A stretch of 64,000 nt of DNA from Gorsachius magnificus (taxonomy: Eukaryota > Chordata > Aves > Pelecaniformes > Ardeidae): positions 73,498,255-73,562,254 of the forward strand of contig CM067084.1 of the NCBI GenBank assembly GCA_034008185.1. The letters run 5' to 3'. Both the position numbers and the translations under genes were made by a program. The notes under the pieces are model-generated. The model saw nothing but the letters and a program-made list of their open reading frames with translations, had not been told where the DNA came from and did not search any database. This document shows positions 38,132 through 51,200 of the stretch, in pieces (the stretch's first letter is position 1; every line of letters begins with the position of its first letter).

Positions 38132-41100
38132 GCTTGCGTTTATTGAGAGGGTTTATGTACATAGTTCAGGATTCATCCTTTGGAGACTTGGCTTCCTCAT
38201 TGGAAAGAGACTTGGATTAAATGTCTGCTTTCTGCCAGTACTTGTATGTGGAGCTGTGCTCATTGGGAACAGTGCTTAGAAGGAAGAAATACAAAGATGA
38301 GTAGCACAGTGGTGGTTTGGTGCTGAGGGGGTACCTTGGGCTGACTACAGGTTCATGTTAAAGTGGAACTCTTAGGACAAAATGAGGCTTTTTTCCTTTT
38401 TTCTGAAAAGAAAGCAGACCAAATCCCATAAGTACACATATACTAACAGAGACATTTAGATGATTGATTAGAGTCTTTTTGTACTGGGGAATTCTTACTG
38501 CATTTTATTTTTAGTTTTTAAAAAAAATTACCCAACAGGACAGGGCAAGCATAAATAATAAGAAAATCTGTATTCTACAGTGTGTTAAGATGTGACCAAA
38601 ACTATAGACTTCTTAACCTTATTTAAGCAAATATACAGAATGTTCTAGCTTCTGTAGTGGGAGAGTTATTTGATGGTACCTGTTACCATTAGGGAGTGTT
38701 GTGCATGTATTAGTGTGAAAGTTACTCGCATATAACTGTCACACTGGGGGCTCTTCTCCACATAATTGCCCCCTTTCAGAAGCAATGTAGATTGTGATTC
38801 TGATTGCGATTATTTTTTATTTTTTTTTTTTTTTTTTGTTGGTTGGTTGGGTTTTTTTCTCTAAATGGCTAGAAACCAGCCTGACAAGTGAGGATGAGTA
38901 GTGGGTTTTAGTTTTTAGAATGAGTTCAGTAGAAATGCGTTTTCATGGTTATAACTTATTTGATTATAGTATGTTACACAGTAAGGGCTAACAATAGAAT
39001 ATGAAAGTATTCATCTTTTAAAAGAAAGGTTTAAAGAAAAGTGACATTCCTCTTGTCTGCATTCAGATTTTTAAAGTTTTCTTGTGATGACCAGTTTTCT
39101 GTAAACCTGTATTTCTGTCTTAACTGTTCCTGCTTGCTAGATGAGCTGCAAGTACCAAATACAGTTTTTAAGAAAGAACTTTTAGAAAATCGGCTGACTT
39201 GAGGGGCGTGTACTGTCATTGTAAGTTGTTGATCAAGACTCTCTGCAATTCAATAGTTATCAGGAGCTGCTGCATTGATGGCTCTTCTGGCTTACTTGAA
39301 ATTAATGGAGGTCCCTCGCTAAACTTGTAGTCCCCAGAAGTCTGCATTTCAGACCCATGCTGTTGGGATGGAGACAGCTGTCCCTTTCCTCTTCAAGAAG
39401 CCCTTCCAGAATGCAGTGGAGTCTTCTGAGTGCAGTAGTGCGTAGGAAGCTTAACCATGCTGCTACCTATTTGTATTTGCTGCATAACAACACTGGTCTC
39501 CAGGCCTGTTTGTCCAAAGTCAGTCATATGCAATAAATTGAAATTTTAAATAGAAGCATAGTATATTTTTAATTCCGTTAAGTCATTAGGATGAGACAAT
39601 TTAACACTGCAAAAATAATTTATTTTTAAAGTGACTTTATGACCCTTGATACCAGAGCATTACTTCAACTTGATCTGTGAATCTTGAAAGTTTTTTTTAA
39701 ATGCCTAAAGAAAGGGAAGTTTTTTTGCAACACTGCTAAAATGATACAGTAAGAAGTAAAAACTACATGGAGTTCTTTGGTTCAGAGAATGAAATCATTG
39801 AACCAATGGCCTGAAAGTAGAGACAATGCCAGACAATTCAGAAAGGGCAACATCAACATTTAAATTCCAATATAATGGAATTATTGCATACAGAACAAAA
39901 TCTGGCCCTGGAACTTAGTATTTTTTGTCTTGAATATTCAGTCACTTGGATGTTAGCTGGATTCCATTCAGTGAGGCTCAGTGTGTGCTGTTAAAATTAA
40001 ACAAAAACATTTGTTGACTCTAGAATGACTTGCAGATGTACTTGACAAATTGACCAGAGTACTAGTTTAGAGTTTTCTTAAAGCTTTGTTTGTGTCCTTT
40101 CCTCTTTCCCTTTATCCAAGCATGAAGTTTTAGGAAATAGAACGCCCAAACTTCCAAAGTGCATTACTACACCACAGCAAGGCAAGATGTTCAGCTTCTC
40201 TTGCCCTTGCTTGTAAAGAAGCACCTGCCTGTGCAAGCCTAAGCACGATATGAATTAGCTTATTTGATTTTAGAGTGTGGAATACTGGAGAAAGAAGTGA
40301 TGAAAGTGGCTTGTGTTTTTCCCTGTCCTGTCCAACCTTTTTATTCTTGGGGGACAAAGAACACATATGATGCATACCCAGGCTTCTTTAACAACTTGCC
40401 CTATGGCGAAGTGCTGGGTTTCTTTAGGCCCCATTTGTGAGGACCAGAAAGAGTGAAATGAGCATAACAAAGAAGGTGAGCCCAAGGAGGATGCTGAGCA
40501 GAACTTCTGATCGTAGATTCCATCTTCCTTTTAGACAGAACACTTTTTCCTACTCTAGTGCTCTGTAGTTAATCTCCATACAAAACGATCTACACTTAGT
40601 ATGGGTAACACTCTAGTGTTGAGCCAGTATTTTGTGGGTTAACTTGATTTTTCACTGGTAGCTTTGCCATTTAATCTTCTGGTTAAATACCATAGGATGC
40701 TGGATGAGATGGGGAGGAGCCTTTGGTAGTTGCTTGACACCTCTGTGTGAAAATGGTCACTTCTCTCACTAAGTTGTGTCAAAGTGCAGGCCACTTTTCT
40801 AGAAAAAAGAAGCTCGAGACTTTGACATTATACAGTTTAAGAGCGAATCACATTTTCATAGGAAGATCTGACTGGAAAAAAAAGACTAAAAAATATTAAG
40901 CCAGAGCCCTCTGGGAATCTGGTGCCTTTAACAAGAACTGTCATTTTGTAAAATGTTACATCTAGAGCATAGCCCATATGTTTTCTATTGGTTTTTTGTA
41001 CAGTTGTAAATTCAAAATATTCTGTCTTTGGGTACGTATTTTCAGTGTAATACAGTATGTATAATAAAAATTTAGATTTTCTAAGGAAATAGACTGATAA

Positions 41101-41935
41101 TCTTTTTTAATAATCAAGTTGTGTATTGTACTAACAGCTACATTGGTGATGAGTAACACCAGCCTGAGACCAAACAGCCAAATTGCACGATAATGCGTAT
41201 CCATTTTAGATTTATGTCACGTTGCTTCTGTAGATGCATTCCAAAGTTGACATGTGCTAGTTTTGCTGGTTAGGATATTTGTAAGTAGGAGGTGTTATCA
41301 AAATACCTGCTCTTGCTTTTTGGGCAGATTGGCTGAAAGCTGATTAACCTCACGCTGTGTGTCTCCACTGTGTCTGGGTGTGCGTATACCAAAGCGCTTG
41401 AGCCGCGGCCTAGACCCAACGGTTCAAGGGAGGTATGTCATGCACGGGTTCTCTGGACGGCCCGTGTGGTATGGAATTGTGGAATAAACCCTATTTTTTT
41501 TTTTTTAATGCCTTGTGTAGCTGAATTACAGCAATGGTGGCTTCTCTCAATTTTAGAGTGCTGTAGAAGGTGGGTGTGTTTTGGGTTGGGTTTTTTCATG
41601 AAGCCTTATCTTACAGTGTTGAGTGATATGGCTGTGTGTGGCCAGCCGGCCTCATTCCAATTTTGTTACGTCCAGCTGTGTGACATGGCTGTGTTACACT
41701 TGCCTGGGCTGGTGTGGTGCCAGACATAGTCTGAGGTTTTTCTCTTCAGTGTTGGGATCGACCTTATCAAATAGCCGGGAAGGGAATTCCGTTCCAGGTC
41801 AACTGCTCTGGTAGAGTGCCTGGGACAAAGCTTTGAGAATAGGTTGAGATGCACGTTTTATTTCATAGGGCGCTTGCTCTGTCAGAGATTTCCTGGTGCC
41901 GAAACGAGCGACTCACTGATAATTTTATACAAATA
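38132..41935. other. gene-free stretch downstream of NELFA
   Basis: AT-rich to about 41.3 kb, with a T17 run at 38,821-38,837, and no coding segment recognised. It may partly be an extended NELFA 3' UTR, because AATAAA hexamers recur at 39,532, 41,063 and 41,483. A small GC-rich pocket at about 41,385-41,480 precedes the last of these. Confidence 0.5.
41063..41068 (+). terminator. candidate distal poly(A) signal AATAAA
   Basis: Hexamer in a long AT-rich stretch, about 4.2 kb after the NELFA stop. The surrounding sequence has the look of a long 3' UTR end. No transcript evidence is available. Confidence 0.3.
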
Positions 41936-42595
41936 ATCACAGAATGGCAGGGGTTGGAAGGGACCTTGGGACATCATCCAGTCCAACCCTCCTGCTAAAG
42001 CAGGGTCACCCAGAGCAGATGGCACAGGACATCATCCAGGCAGGCTTTGAATATCTCCAGAGAAGGAGACTCCACAACCCCCCTGGGCAGCCTGTTCCAG
42101 GGCTCTGTCACCCTCAAAGTAAAGAAGTTCTTTCTCATATTCACCTGAAACCTTTTATGCTTTAGTTTGTGCCCATTGCCCCTTGTCCTGTCACTGGGCA
42201 CCACTGAGAAGAGTCTGGCTCCATCCTCCTGACATCCACCCTTGAGATATTTGTATGTGTTGATGAGGTCCCCTCTCAGTCCTCTCTTCTTCAGGCTGAA
42301 CAAGCCCAGCTCCCTCAGCCTTTCCTCAGAGGGGAGATGCTCCAGTCCTCTCATCATCCTTGTTGTTCTCCTTTGAACTCTCTCTAGGAGTTCTTCATCT
42401 TTCTTGAACTGGGGAGCCCGGAACTGGACACAGTGGTCCACGTGGGGTCTCACCAGGGCAGAGTAGAGGGGGAGGAAAACCTCCCTTGCTCTGCTGGCCA
42501 CGATACTCTTAATGCACCCCAGGATATCATTGACCTTCTTGGCAACAAGGGCACACTGCTGGCTCATGGTCAGCTTGTCATCCAAAATCCACCAG
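41936..42595 (-). mobile_element. CR1 LINE, 5'-truncated, minus strand
   Basis: The + strand begins 'atcacagaatggcagg' and 'ggttggaagggacctt', the reverse complement of a CR1 3' end of a subfamily differing from the copy at 29.8 kb. A minus-strand frame (42,585-41,995, 196 codons) covers the ORF2 C-terminus, including [19 protein letters not shown] and [18 protein letters not shown]. Its last 180 bases are almost identical, in inverted orientation, to the fragment at 50,904-51,085. Confidence 0.95.
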
Positions 42596-42619
42596 TAAGT
42601 ATGTGCCAGTTTGCCTGTC

Positions 42620-42700
42620 TTCTGAGAATGGCCTATGCAGAGTCAGACCCATTGATTTTTAGCAATATCTCAGACATTTTGGACAGGCTTAGCTGGTACA
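42620..42700 (+). repeat. possible second copy of the old sauropsid repeat
   Basis: 'gagaatggcctatgcagag' followed by 'tcagacccattgatttttag' and 'tcagacattttggacag' resembles the same consensus as the repeat near 12,412. It abuts the CR1 insertion and is short and decayed. Confidence 0.35.
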
Positions 42701-45700
42701 AGACTGTAGGGTTTTTTTGATGTTTAGGAAGCTGCTGTAATAGTAATTCTCATGACTGATGATTGACCAAGCGTTGACCTCTTTTAGACAGAACCTAAAC
42801 CATCTCTGACTTCAAACACTCAAGGCACCTTACCTTGAGATTCTTTGAGCTATGTATTGACAAATGCATCTCCCCTTCTACAGAGTCCTTTGTTGTGGAT
42901 TGTGGTTTGAATCCAGTGGACCTGGAGCACTGTGGGAAGGCCCCATCCTTTTATACAGGCTGGTTTTTTGTGGAGGAGGCAGGTTGTAGGCATGCCCTGG
43001 CAGTTGCTGCTAGAAAACCCGGCACCTTCAGCCTGGATGTTCAGGGGTTTAAATTCCCACAGGGCCTACGAGAATATGGGCAATGTGTTAGAGAGTCTCC
43101 AGTTGCTGATGAGTGACCTTCTTGACTTGGTAACGCTCGTAGTGTCTCAGCTGTGTCTGATCCTAGAGAGCTGCATTTTGGATAACCATACTTGCTCCCT
43201 TCTAACTGTATTTCATTAAATCATGCTTTTCTTCTGTGTATGCTGCTTCAAGGCAATTTGTATCATCTTTCTTTGCCTGGAGCACTGGATGGGCGTGACC
43301 TGCGTATTTAACACTGGCCACACCCAAGCCACACCGGGCCATTTTGGAGTTCTTCACCTTTTTAAGACCCTCTTTTTAACTGATGGGGACTAATTAAGTT
43401 TTTAATGTTCGGTACTGCTGGGGAGAAAACTTCTGGACTTGGTTCACTGATTACATGCATTTGGTTGGACAAACCATCAGACCTCTGCTTGCAGCGCCAC
43501 ACCTTCCTTTGGCTAGCTCTACTTTTTTATTGTTATTCCTTTTAAATCCAAGCCCAGAAGAAACACACTTTCAGAGTTTTGAGTTACTTGTTTCAAAGTA
43601 ACTGTAATGACTTTTTTTTTTTTATTACTTAAATTCATTCAGCTCCCTTCTGTGGGTTTTGTTATTCCTTGTACACAGCACCAATGATGGAGGCTTCTGC
43701 TGGTGCAGTCTGAGAAAAGCAACACTACTTTTTTGGTTAAGGGGGTTTTTAGTCGACTCCAAAGCGTAGTGATATGTCCTCGCTCCCCAAAGCTGTGGTG
43801 CCACCATGTGGCCATTTGGTCAGGTACAGGTCTTAATGTCTGTTCAGAGCAAAGAAACGTGCATTCCCTCAGGAGTGCTGATGGCTTTGCCTTGCTTTTT
43901 TCTTTCTTACGGGTGTCTCGGCCCTCCTCTTGGGTGCAAAGCTTGTTTTGGTATCAGTCATGAACAGCACGTTATGGCAGGACTTCTCTCCTTACCTGAA
44001 ATGAAGGGAACACCTGGTGGCCTCCTTCCTGCTCATCAAGTTCAAGATCTGCTTAGAACTGTTGAGGAATCCAGTCCTGATTCTGTACCAGTGGTCCTCC
44101 TGATTGGGAAGCCCGACCACTGCATGTGCTCGTAATGGTTTTGCAGGAAAGCTACTGAAGAGCCTTCAGAGGATCGGCTGAATTTACACTGCTGACTTGC
44201 AGGCTGTTGACTGGTGGCTGACCTGTGTTCCTAAGCTCTGAGCTCCTGTGCTGTTTTATGAGAGTCAGGTTATGTACCAGGGACTTGGAAGAACCTTGCC
44301 TTGGGAAGGAGGTTCTGGATTCCTCATTGCTACCCAGCCCATGGGGTAGCATGTGCCGTGGGGGTCAAGAATGCTTCCGTCCTTTTTCATCTGTGACGGA
44401 GGAAGTGGTACCTGCTGGCCGGTACCTCCTCCATATGCAGCCAGGCTGTGGTATGACACGCGAGCCGCACTGCGTGAGGGAAAGTTGTTTCCCAAGAAAA
44501 GCACCGGTCAGAAGCCAGCTTGCAGTTTGTCTGAATATCTTGCTCTCTCCCAGGCAGTAAATGCAGCCCAGCGCCAGCTCAGCAATAGGGTGCAAATCGG
44601 GAATGTGCCGCCAAAAGACTGTAGTCTTCTCAAATGGCTGGATGCAATGCGCCAAGGACCATCATTTCCCCCAGCATCGTGGGGAAAAAGATATTTTTGC
44701 AGTAGCTTGCTTAGCTCGGAGTGTGACAGTCACTTGGCGCTGGATCAAGCGTCTGTTAAGCGTAGGACTCCAGCAGTGGCAGTGGAGTGGTGGGTAATGA
44801 CAGGAAGCACCTAAGGATACAAGAATAAAGTGATCTTTCTGCTCTCATCTGCTGGCACTTAATAGGGACTTCTTGACCTTAGCGGTTCACCTGGTGACTG
44901 TTACCATTTTCAGGCTGATGTCTGCCCACTCTCAACTCATGCATTCCTCTCCTTTTCACCATCCTCGCTGTAGGTGGGACCTCACCTAGAGATTTTCACT
45001 CCCCCCAGCACTTACTGTTGCATCCCAATTAACAAAAGCTGGGGTGGTGGCAACTCAAGCTTGACACTGTGAAGAGGGCTGGCGTTTGTTCCTGCTCAGG
45101 GTTTCTTATTAAATAAGCAGCTCTTCTTGTGAGCAGGTCACTTGGATATCCAACACCCACATGACAGCCAACTGATGCACAGTCCTGGGCTGGTCCTCAG
45201 GTTTGTAATGCCTGGGTAGCTCAGAAATCTGAGTCTGCCCTCAGCAGATGAAACCTCTGATGGCGCTTCCTCTGCTTGCCCAGCTCGCATGGAGGCATGG
45301 ATCCAAGCAGCCTGGAACAACAGCCATCCCCTCCAGGCTAGGCAACATGGGAGAGTCGATGCAAACTGCTTCTGCATTTAAGGAGGACACCGTGTTCTTG
45401 GGAGAAACATCCCCACTACTGCCTCTGCCCTGTAAGGAGCCAGCCAAGTTTTGAGAGCCCCCAGGGTGGAGGGCAGCGCCTGGTTTGTTTAGGGATGCAA
45501 GGTTCACTGCCCATGGAGGAGCAACCAAACTGACAAGGAGAGGGCCCTGTGCCAGCCTAGGACATTGCTTTTGATCAGCCGCGACACTGTTTTTTATTCA
45601 CTGTGAACCAACTAGCAAAAGCACTTAACCTCAACAGAGATGAGCCAGGGCAGGTCAGGAGTTTGTAAATTAACCTATTTGCACTTCTCTGCCCCAAAGT

Positions 45701-47980
45701 GGCATCAGACTTCTCCTGTCGGAAGAGTAATTCCAACTTGCCCAGTTGCTAAAGCAATTGAGAGGAAAGCAGCCTGCCTCGCTTCCCAGGGGGCTCTGGT
45801 AGCTCATCCAAGGTGCCGGTTTGAGGGCATGGGAAGGGGGTTAAGATGCATTTCCCTTTCTCTTCCATGTGCCAGGCTGAAACTGGCAAGTTAAAGTACT
45901 GTCACAGCGGCGAGTGTCCACATCCATTTCTTAAGTCCCTTGCCAGTGTGTGCACACGTATGTGTGTGCCGGAGCTGCTCAGGAAATGTGTGACTTGCTC
46001 CTGGGACCTGAGGGTGTAGGGAAGGCCCTCCACAATCGAGGGGTGCAGTTCATGGTACGGAGGGGACTGATCTGCCGTCAGCTCCTCTAACAGAATAAAT
46101 CTCACTGGGCAGCTGCTGGCAGCGTTTTATCAGTGCACGGGCCTGCTTCATCCTGCAGTGATGCTTACACCGAAGTTGTCGGCCACCGCAGGTCTGCTGC
46201 CAAATGCACAGCCCCATGCAAGTGGGGGTGGACCAGGTTGTTGTGTTATTTACACCAACTGAGACCAAACGTCCCGCGCAGAGACTTGTAAACCCTATAA
46301 AGCCGAGGTGAGGAATGTCACACTGAGAGCTTGCCTGCCCACCAGGAAAGGGCAGCCCTCCGTCACTGCCTTGCCCTGAGCAGCATCTCTGTGTGGGGCT
46401 GCATGCTGGGCCTGGGGCTGCGTCCTTAAGTCTGATATTTTGCTTGCTAGCAGTAAGCAATTCAGGTTAAGGTTGTATTTGGCAGTGGAAAGACAGCTGG
46501 CTGCTGACTGACCTATGCCCACCTAAACGGGTGATACCAGAGTCGAGGAGGCTGCCCTGTCTCCCTGCAGCCACCATGAGGCATGTTAGTGTTAGCAGAC
46601 TGTTGCTGCTGGAGGCAGGAGGACACGAGAGCGTCCCTGGCAGAGCTGGGGTACCAGCAAAGGTCCTTGGGCAGGGACTGGCAGAGCTGGGGGTACCAGC
46701 AAAGGTCCTTGGGCAGGGACTAGCAGAGCTGGGGGTACCAGCGAAGGTCCTTGGGCAGGGACTGGCAGAGCTGGGGGTACCAGCGAAGGTCCTCGGACAG
46801 GGACTGGCTATGCTCACGTCTCCCATAGCAGGGGCTGTGTGTCTCTGTGGCTCGTGCAGGAAGCGCTGCTGGGCTGCGCTGGCAGGGATTGCATGAGAAA
46901 CCTCCCCTTGTGCAACCTCGGTGGCTGTGCAGCGAGGTAGAGCAACCACCCGTGCAGCGCGGTGCTGGCAGGGCACTGTGTGTGATGCCAAACGGATCCT
47001 ACCTGGGCCACTGAGGAAAGCCTGAGGGCTTGGGTTTGAGCACACTACCTGTTGGCTCACTGTGTCAGGCCCTATGGAGGATCCTGGAGCACAAAAGATG
47101 GGGGCAGTGCATGACAGCGCCCAATCTGCTCGCTGAGCGTGTGGTTGGGGAGGCTCTGCATGCAGATCATCCTCAATCCTACACGAGCAGCCAGCTGTTC
47201 CCAAAGTTTGGGGGAAGATGTGACATACGTGAGATGTGGCATTCAGCTGTCTGTAGAAGGAAATCCTCTATTGTAGTGGAGGCTCAGCCATGCGGATTAT
47301 TAACTGTTGGGGGCAAAGGGAAATGGGGAGGATCTTTTAAAGCAGGGCTGCAAGGTGAGAAAACCACGGGGACATCTGTGTCCTTGGGCAGCATGGGCCC
47401 AGGCAGGAGGGCATTGCCTCAGGGCATGAACAGCAAGCAGGATAGCCACCGGGTAACACGTGGAAAACTGGATGGGGCCTTGCTAAACTTAATGCTCTCA
47501 CCTCAAAATCATCATCATCAGGATTGTTGAGTTTGATCCTGATCACAACAACTCAAGGCATCGAGTTGGACACCTTGGGGGCAACGAGGAGGGGAAATAA
47601 ATGCTGACTGGGAAAGCTTTGCACTCACCAGAGGGTGAATTTTGGTTACAGCGTGATTGGTCTTGGTTAAAATGGGAGCTGCTTTAACTGTGGACTCTTC
47701 TGGGATTATTTTTCTTCTTGTTTTTCTTCTTGCAGGAAATCCTGGGTGTCTAGAAAATGAAATCCTTTCACTTGACGAGGTCACGGGGGGCTGGCCAGCA
47801 GCCAGGCACAGGGCCCCTGCGCGGCTCTGCCCGTTCCTCTCTACGAGCCCATCGCTTCCTCCGGGACACTTCTCTTGCATGCCGCGAGAAGAGGCTTAGA
47901 TTTGCTCCTCTGCTCAGTATTTAGTTTGCACTATGCTTTGAGAAGGCCAGTAACGTCTTAAGACCTGTTGCAGTCTCTGA
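42701..47980. other. GC-richer intergenic stretch, no recognised gene
   Basis: Many overlapping open frames exist on both strands, the longest at 47,204-46,467 on the minus strand (245 codons) and 44,353-44,814 on the plus strand. They reflect higher G+C and a 42-bp minisatellite whose length is divisible by three. None shows a known domain, and I do not call a gene. The 3' part of NSD2, which converges on NELFA in human, was not seen. Confidence 0.45.
46639..46805. repeat. 42-bp minisatellite, four units
   Basis: Units at 46,639-46,679 (41 bp, one G short), 46,680-46,721, 46,722-46,763 and 46,764-46,805. Each begins ggcagagctggg and ends gggcagggact. Units differ at only a few positions, which points to recent expansion. 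It keeps frames open on both strands but lies in no recognised gene. Confidence 0.95.
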
Positions 47981-47981
47981 A

Positions 47982-47988
47982 TATAAAA
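47982..47988 (+). promoter_or_regulatory. possible TATA box of the membrane-protein gene
   Basis: TATAAAA lies 170 bp upstream of the ATG at 48,158. A start about 30 bp downstream would give a 5' UTR of roughly 145 bases. No CpG island is present. An upstream non-coding exon cannot be excluded. Confidence 0.35.
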
Positions 47989-48157
47989 CCCCCCTTTGTT
48001 GGAGTGGGGGGGTGGGGGAGGTTGACTTGACTGAGCCGCATGATCGGAGTCAGGTGACAATATTGGGCACAAAACCGGAGGAGAACGAACAGTTGGGTGT
48101 AGGAGATTAGCTGCTGATCTTGCCTTTTGACAAGCTTTGTTACTCCCCAGGGGAAAA

Positions 48158-48212
48158 ATGAATGCCTGGCCCTCTCCTCTGCTTTGGAGCTTAATCACGG
48201 CGTGTTTAACAG
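48158..48212 (+). CDS. membrane-protein gene, coding exon 1 (signal peptide)
   Basis: Residues 1-18 plus one base. [18 protein letters not shown] has a polar start and hydrophobic core. The ATG has A at -3; the ATG was chosen because the frame joins exon 2 as TGIALGQ with a plausible cleavage after G23. Donor gtaagt. Confidence 0.75.
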
Positions 48213-51200
48213 GTAAGTCCCCCTGAAGCGGTGTTTCTCTTTGCCCGAGCTCGGAGGTGGGCAAAGCCGTAGCAGGCTCGTGGAAGCACCGGGCTTTGCC
48301 GAGCTGGGGTGCTGCCGAAGGGCAGGGCGAGGCGGGGGGGAAGGCAGGAAAGGAAGGAAGTGTTGAAAGACAGGCAGTGTTGGAAGCAGGCTGAATACAG
48401 TAAATATTAAAAATTGCTTTTATAAGAAAAAAAAAAAAAGGAGGAAAAATAGAGTCCGCTTACTCTTCAGGATTTGCAGTGGCCTCTTCGTGGCTTTATC
48501 TTAAACTGCAAGGAACAGGGTGCCCCAGTGCGTTTACTTTCTGGGGGTGTTTGGGTATCTGGGTCTTTGTAAGAGAAAGAGCACATATAAAAATGCCTGA
48601 ATGTTTTTGTAATCATGCCTCTATCCGCTCTTCTCCTTGTTCCCCTCATCCTTCTGTACCGCTTACCTATGAAAAAAAAAAATCTGCATTCTTATAGTTA
48701 ATATTTTTACTATGTGGGATCTGCAAATCTTGCTGCACTCCAGGCCATGTACCTTCCAGGGCGAGTCTGGCCTCAAGCAACTGGAAGCTCCTTGGGGTGA
48801 GGTGCTGCCCTGCTCCCTTCTCACTGCAGGCCACCTGCATCTGGGGGGCTGGGGGCTGCCTGGGACCCTGCAGCCACCTTCGTTTTTGGAGTATGAACCC
48901 ATCAGCCCTGTTAGAACAATTTGTGCTTTACAGGGTTCCTTGGCAAGGGGCAAAAGTGCTCCGAGCAATCACCTGGTGAGCTTCATCTTAGCGGTGTGCA
49001 CCCAGGGCAGCCTGAGCACATAACAAGGTACGAGCTGCAGCTGGGCGCTCTCCTGACATTAAACTATTTGGGGAAACTCTCCCATTTCAGGAGCCAACCT
49101 GTTGATTTGGGAACCAATTATTCACCTGTTGAATTCACCACAGACTATTTTTATCTTCACCTGGATCTGTAACTGTTGACTTGGTTGTGTTTTGTTTGGC
49201 TTGAAGGATTAGGTTTTCAGAATGGCAGGCTGTACAGCTGTGCAAGGCGGAGGGAATTAAAAATAAGGGAGCGTCCATCCTATTTCTTCATTTTTGCGAG
49301 TTCCCAGCCAGTGTCCCTGCGCCCCGCGGGTCGGCAGGGCTGCCTGCCTTGCGAGTCGGGAAGGATTAGCTCCGGAGTTAAGAGTTCAGTAACCTTCCCT
49401 GACATCCTCAAGGCTCTTGGAGTGAAACATCGTGCCGAGGCGTCTCACAAAATGGCCTGTCCTTGGAGAGTCCCTGGAGATTCACAGTGCCCCTGAAAAA
49501 AAAAGTCTCTCGAAAGCAGAATCACTGCTCGCTGGTGTAGGCAGCGTCTAAGTGCAGGAGAGAAAATGGTCTGATGAAGCTACAGTTGTTTGAGTATTTT
49601 TTTCACGCCTGTAATACTGTAACTGGCAAACCAACACATCACCCATTTTTACTCGATGCTCAAAACCATTTTTCCCAGCCTGCCTACTTCTTTTTTTCTC
49701 CAGAAGTTGTTTAAATGAATTTATGGAGTACTGCCTACTGAAGACTGTTGATGGCTACCAAAGTTTTGCAAGCAACTCTTCAATGGCTATTTTAGTCGCG
49801 TGTTATGAAAAGAACTTTTCCATTAAAAAAAAAAAGAATCCATCTTAACTGTACCACCATTCAACACCAGAACCAACCAACCCATGAAAGCTTACGAAGA
49901 GGCAATATTCAGCTAAAAACATATTGTTTGAAAACAAAACCAACCCCAGACTTCATCCAGCTGTGTGCAGTCCAAGGTGTTTAAAGCCCCTGCAGTGTCT
50001 CTGCCTGGCAGAGCTGAGCAAATGTGGGAGATCAGACTTTGATGCCCATGGTCCTTCTGGGCGCTTTCCCCAGGAGAACTTGACGGTGCCCTTGACTTAC
50101 TGCTAGTGTTTACTTTGAGATCAGTTTAATAAAACTCCGGACCGACTCAGCTCCATGCCAGACATGAGGGAGGAGAAGCAGACTGACTTTAGCCCTTAGG
50201 GCAGGTGAGTCAGACGAGGGGACTTGTGTGCTTGGTCCTGGGTGGAAGCATGGCCACGGTAGCAGCGTCCTCTGTGGGTACCGCAGAGCTGCTCTCCCTG
50301 CCTGGGACCAACGCTGGCACCTCTGGGTCACTTGGATTTGGGCTGGGGGCAAACAACTATGCCACAAAAGGATGACTGTTAAATGCAGCGTCTCTGTTTT
50401 GGGGGCTACAGTAAGAAAAAGTGGGCAGTGACCCAGATGGGTGGGGTGCTCATCTGCTGCTTTGCTCAGTAGCTACAGAAAGATGGGGTTCTTGTGCTCG
50501 GTGGAGTATAAAGCAGGCAGTATGCAATAGGAGGGAGCGCTCCCAACGAGCTCTGTCCATGTGATCGCAACTTTGTAAGGACTCTTATTTGGTGTCCTCA
50601 TCTTGCTTTAGAAATTTAACCAGAATTATTAGACAACTTGGTCTGCATGTTGTTGTTGTTGTTCATATCACAGTGGTGCTAAGCACTGATACCCACGGTG
50701 CCCAGCCTCACGTGGTGTAGCCCAAATTGAGAGAGAAATTAAAGGCTGGGGGAGAAGCAGGCTTGGGAAAAAGCCTGCAGGGACCCATGGGGCTGCAGCC
50801 ACCCCGTGCCAGTGCTGTCACCACTCAGAGGCGTGGCCCCTCTGAGCCTCCAGCCTCTCATCCTGCTTGTGTATTTCCTTGCCTGCATCTTGCCTCACTT
50901 TGGGGGTGACAGAGCCCTGGAACAGGCTGCCCAGGGGGGTGCGGTGTCTCCTTCTCTGGAGATATTCAAAGCCTGCCTGGATGATGTCCTGTGCACCCTG
51001 CTCTGGGTGACCCTGCTTTAGCAGGAGGGTTGGACTGGATGATGTCCCAAGGTCCATTCCAACCCCTGCCATTCTGTGATTCTGTTCATTCTGTTCCTTG
51101 CCGTTGGGTGTCAGTTGCGCTCCTTGGGCTCCTTGAAACCTATGAAGCAATTTCTTAAAACAGTACTTTTATTTTCCCTGCCAATGCCCACTTGATTTCA

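Noticed and set aside
41380..41420. Possible tRNA-like ggttcaa box
   Set aside because: No paired acceptor, D or anticodon stems could be built around it.
44353..44814. 153-codon plus-strand frame
   Set aside because: No recognisable domain, overlapped by other long frames on both strands, no promoter or splice context; likely chance in GC-richer DNA.
46467..47204. 245-codon minus-strand frame, the longest in the window
   Set aside because: Held open by the 42-bp minisatellite; Pro/Ser/Ala-rich, with no signal peptide or domain. Kept only as a remark.
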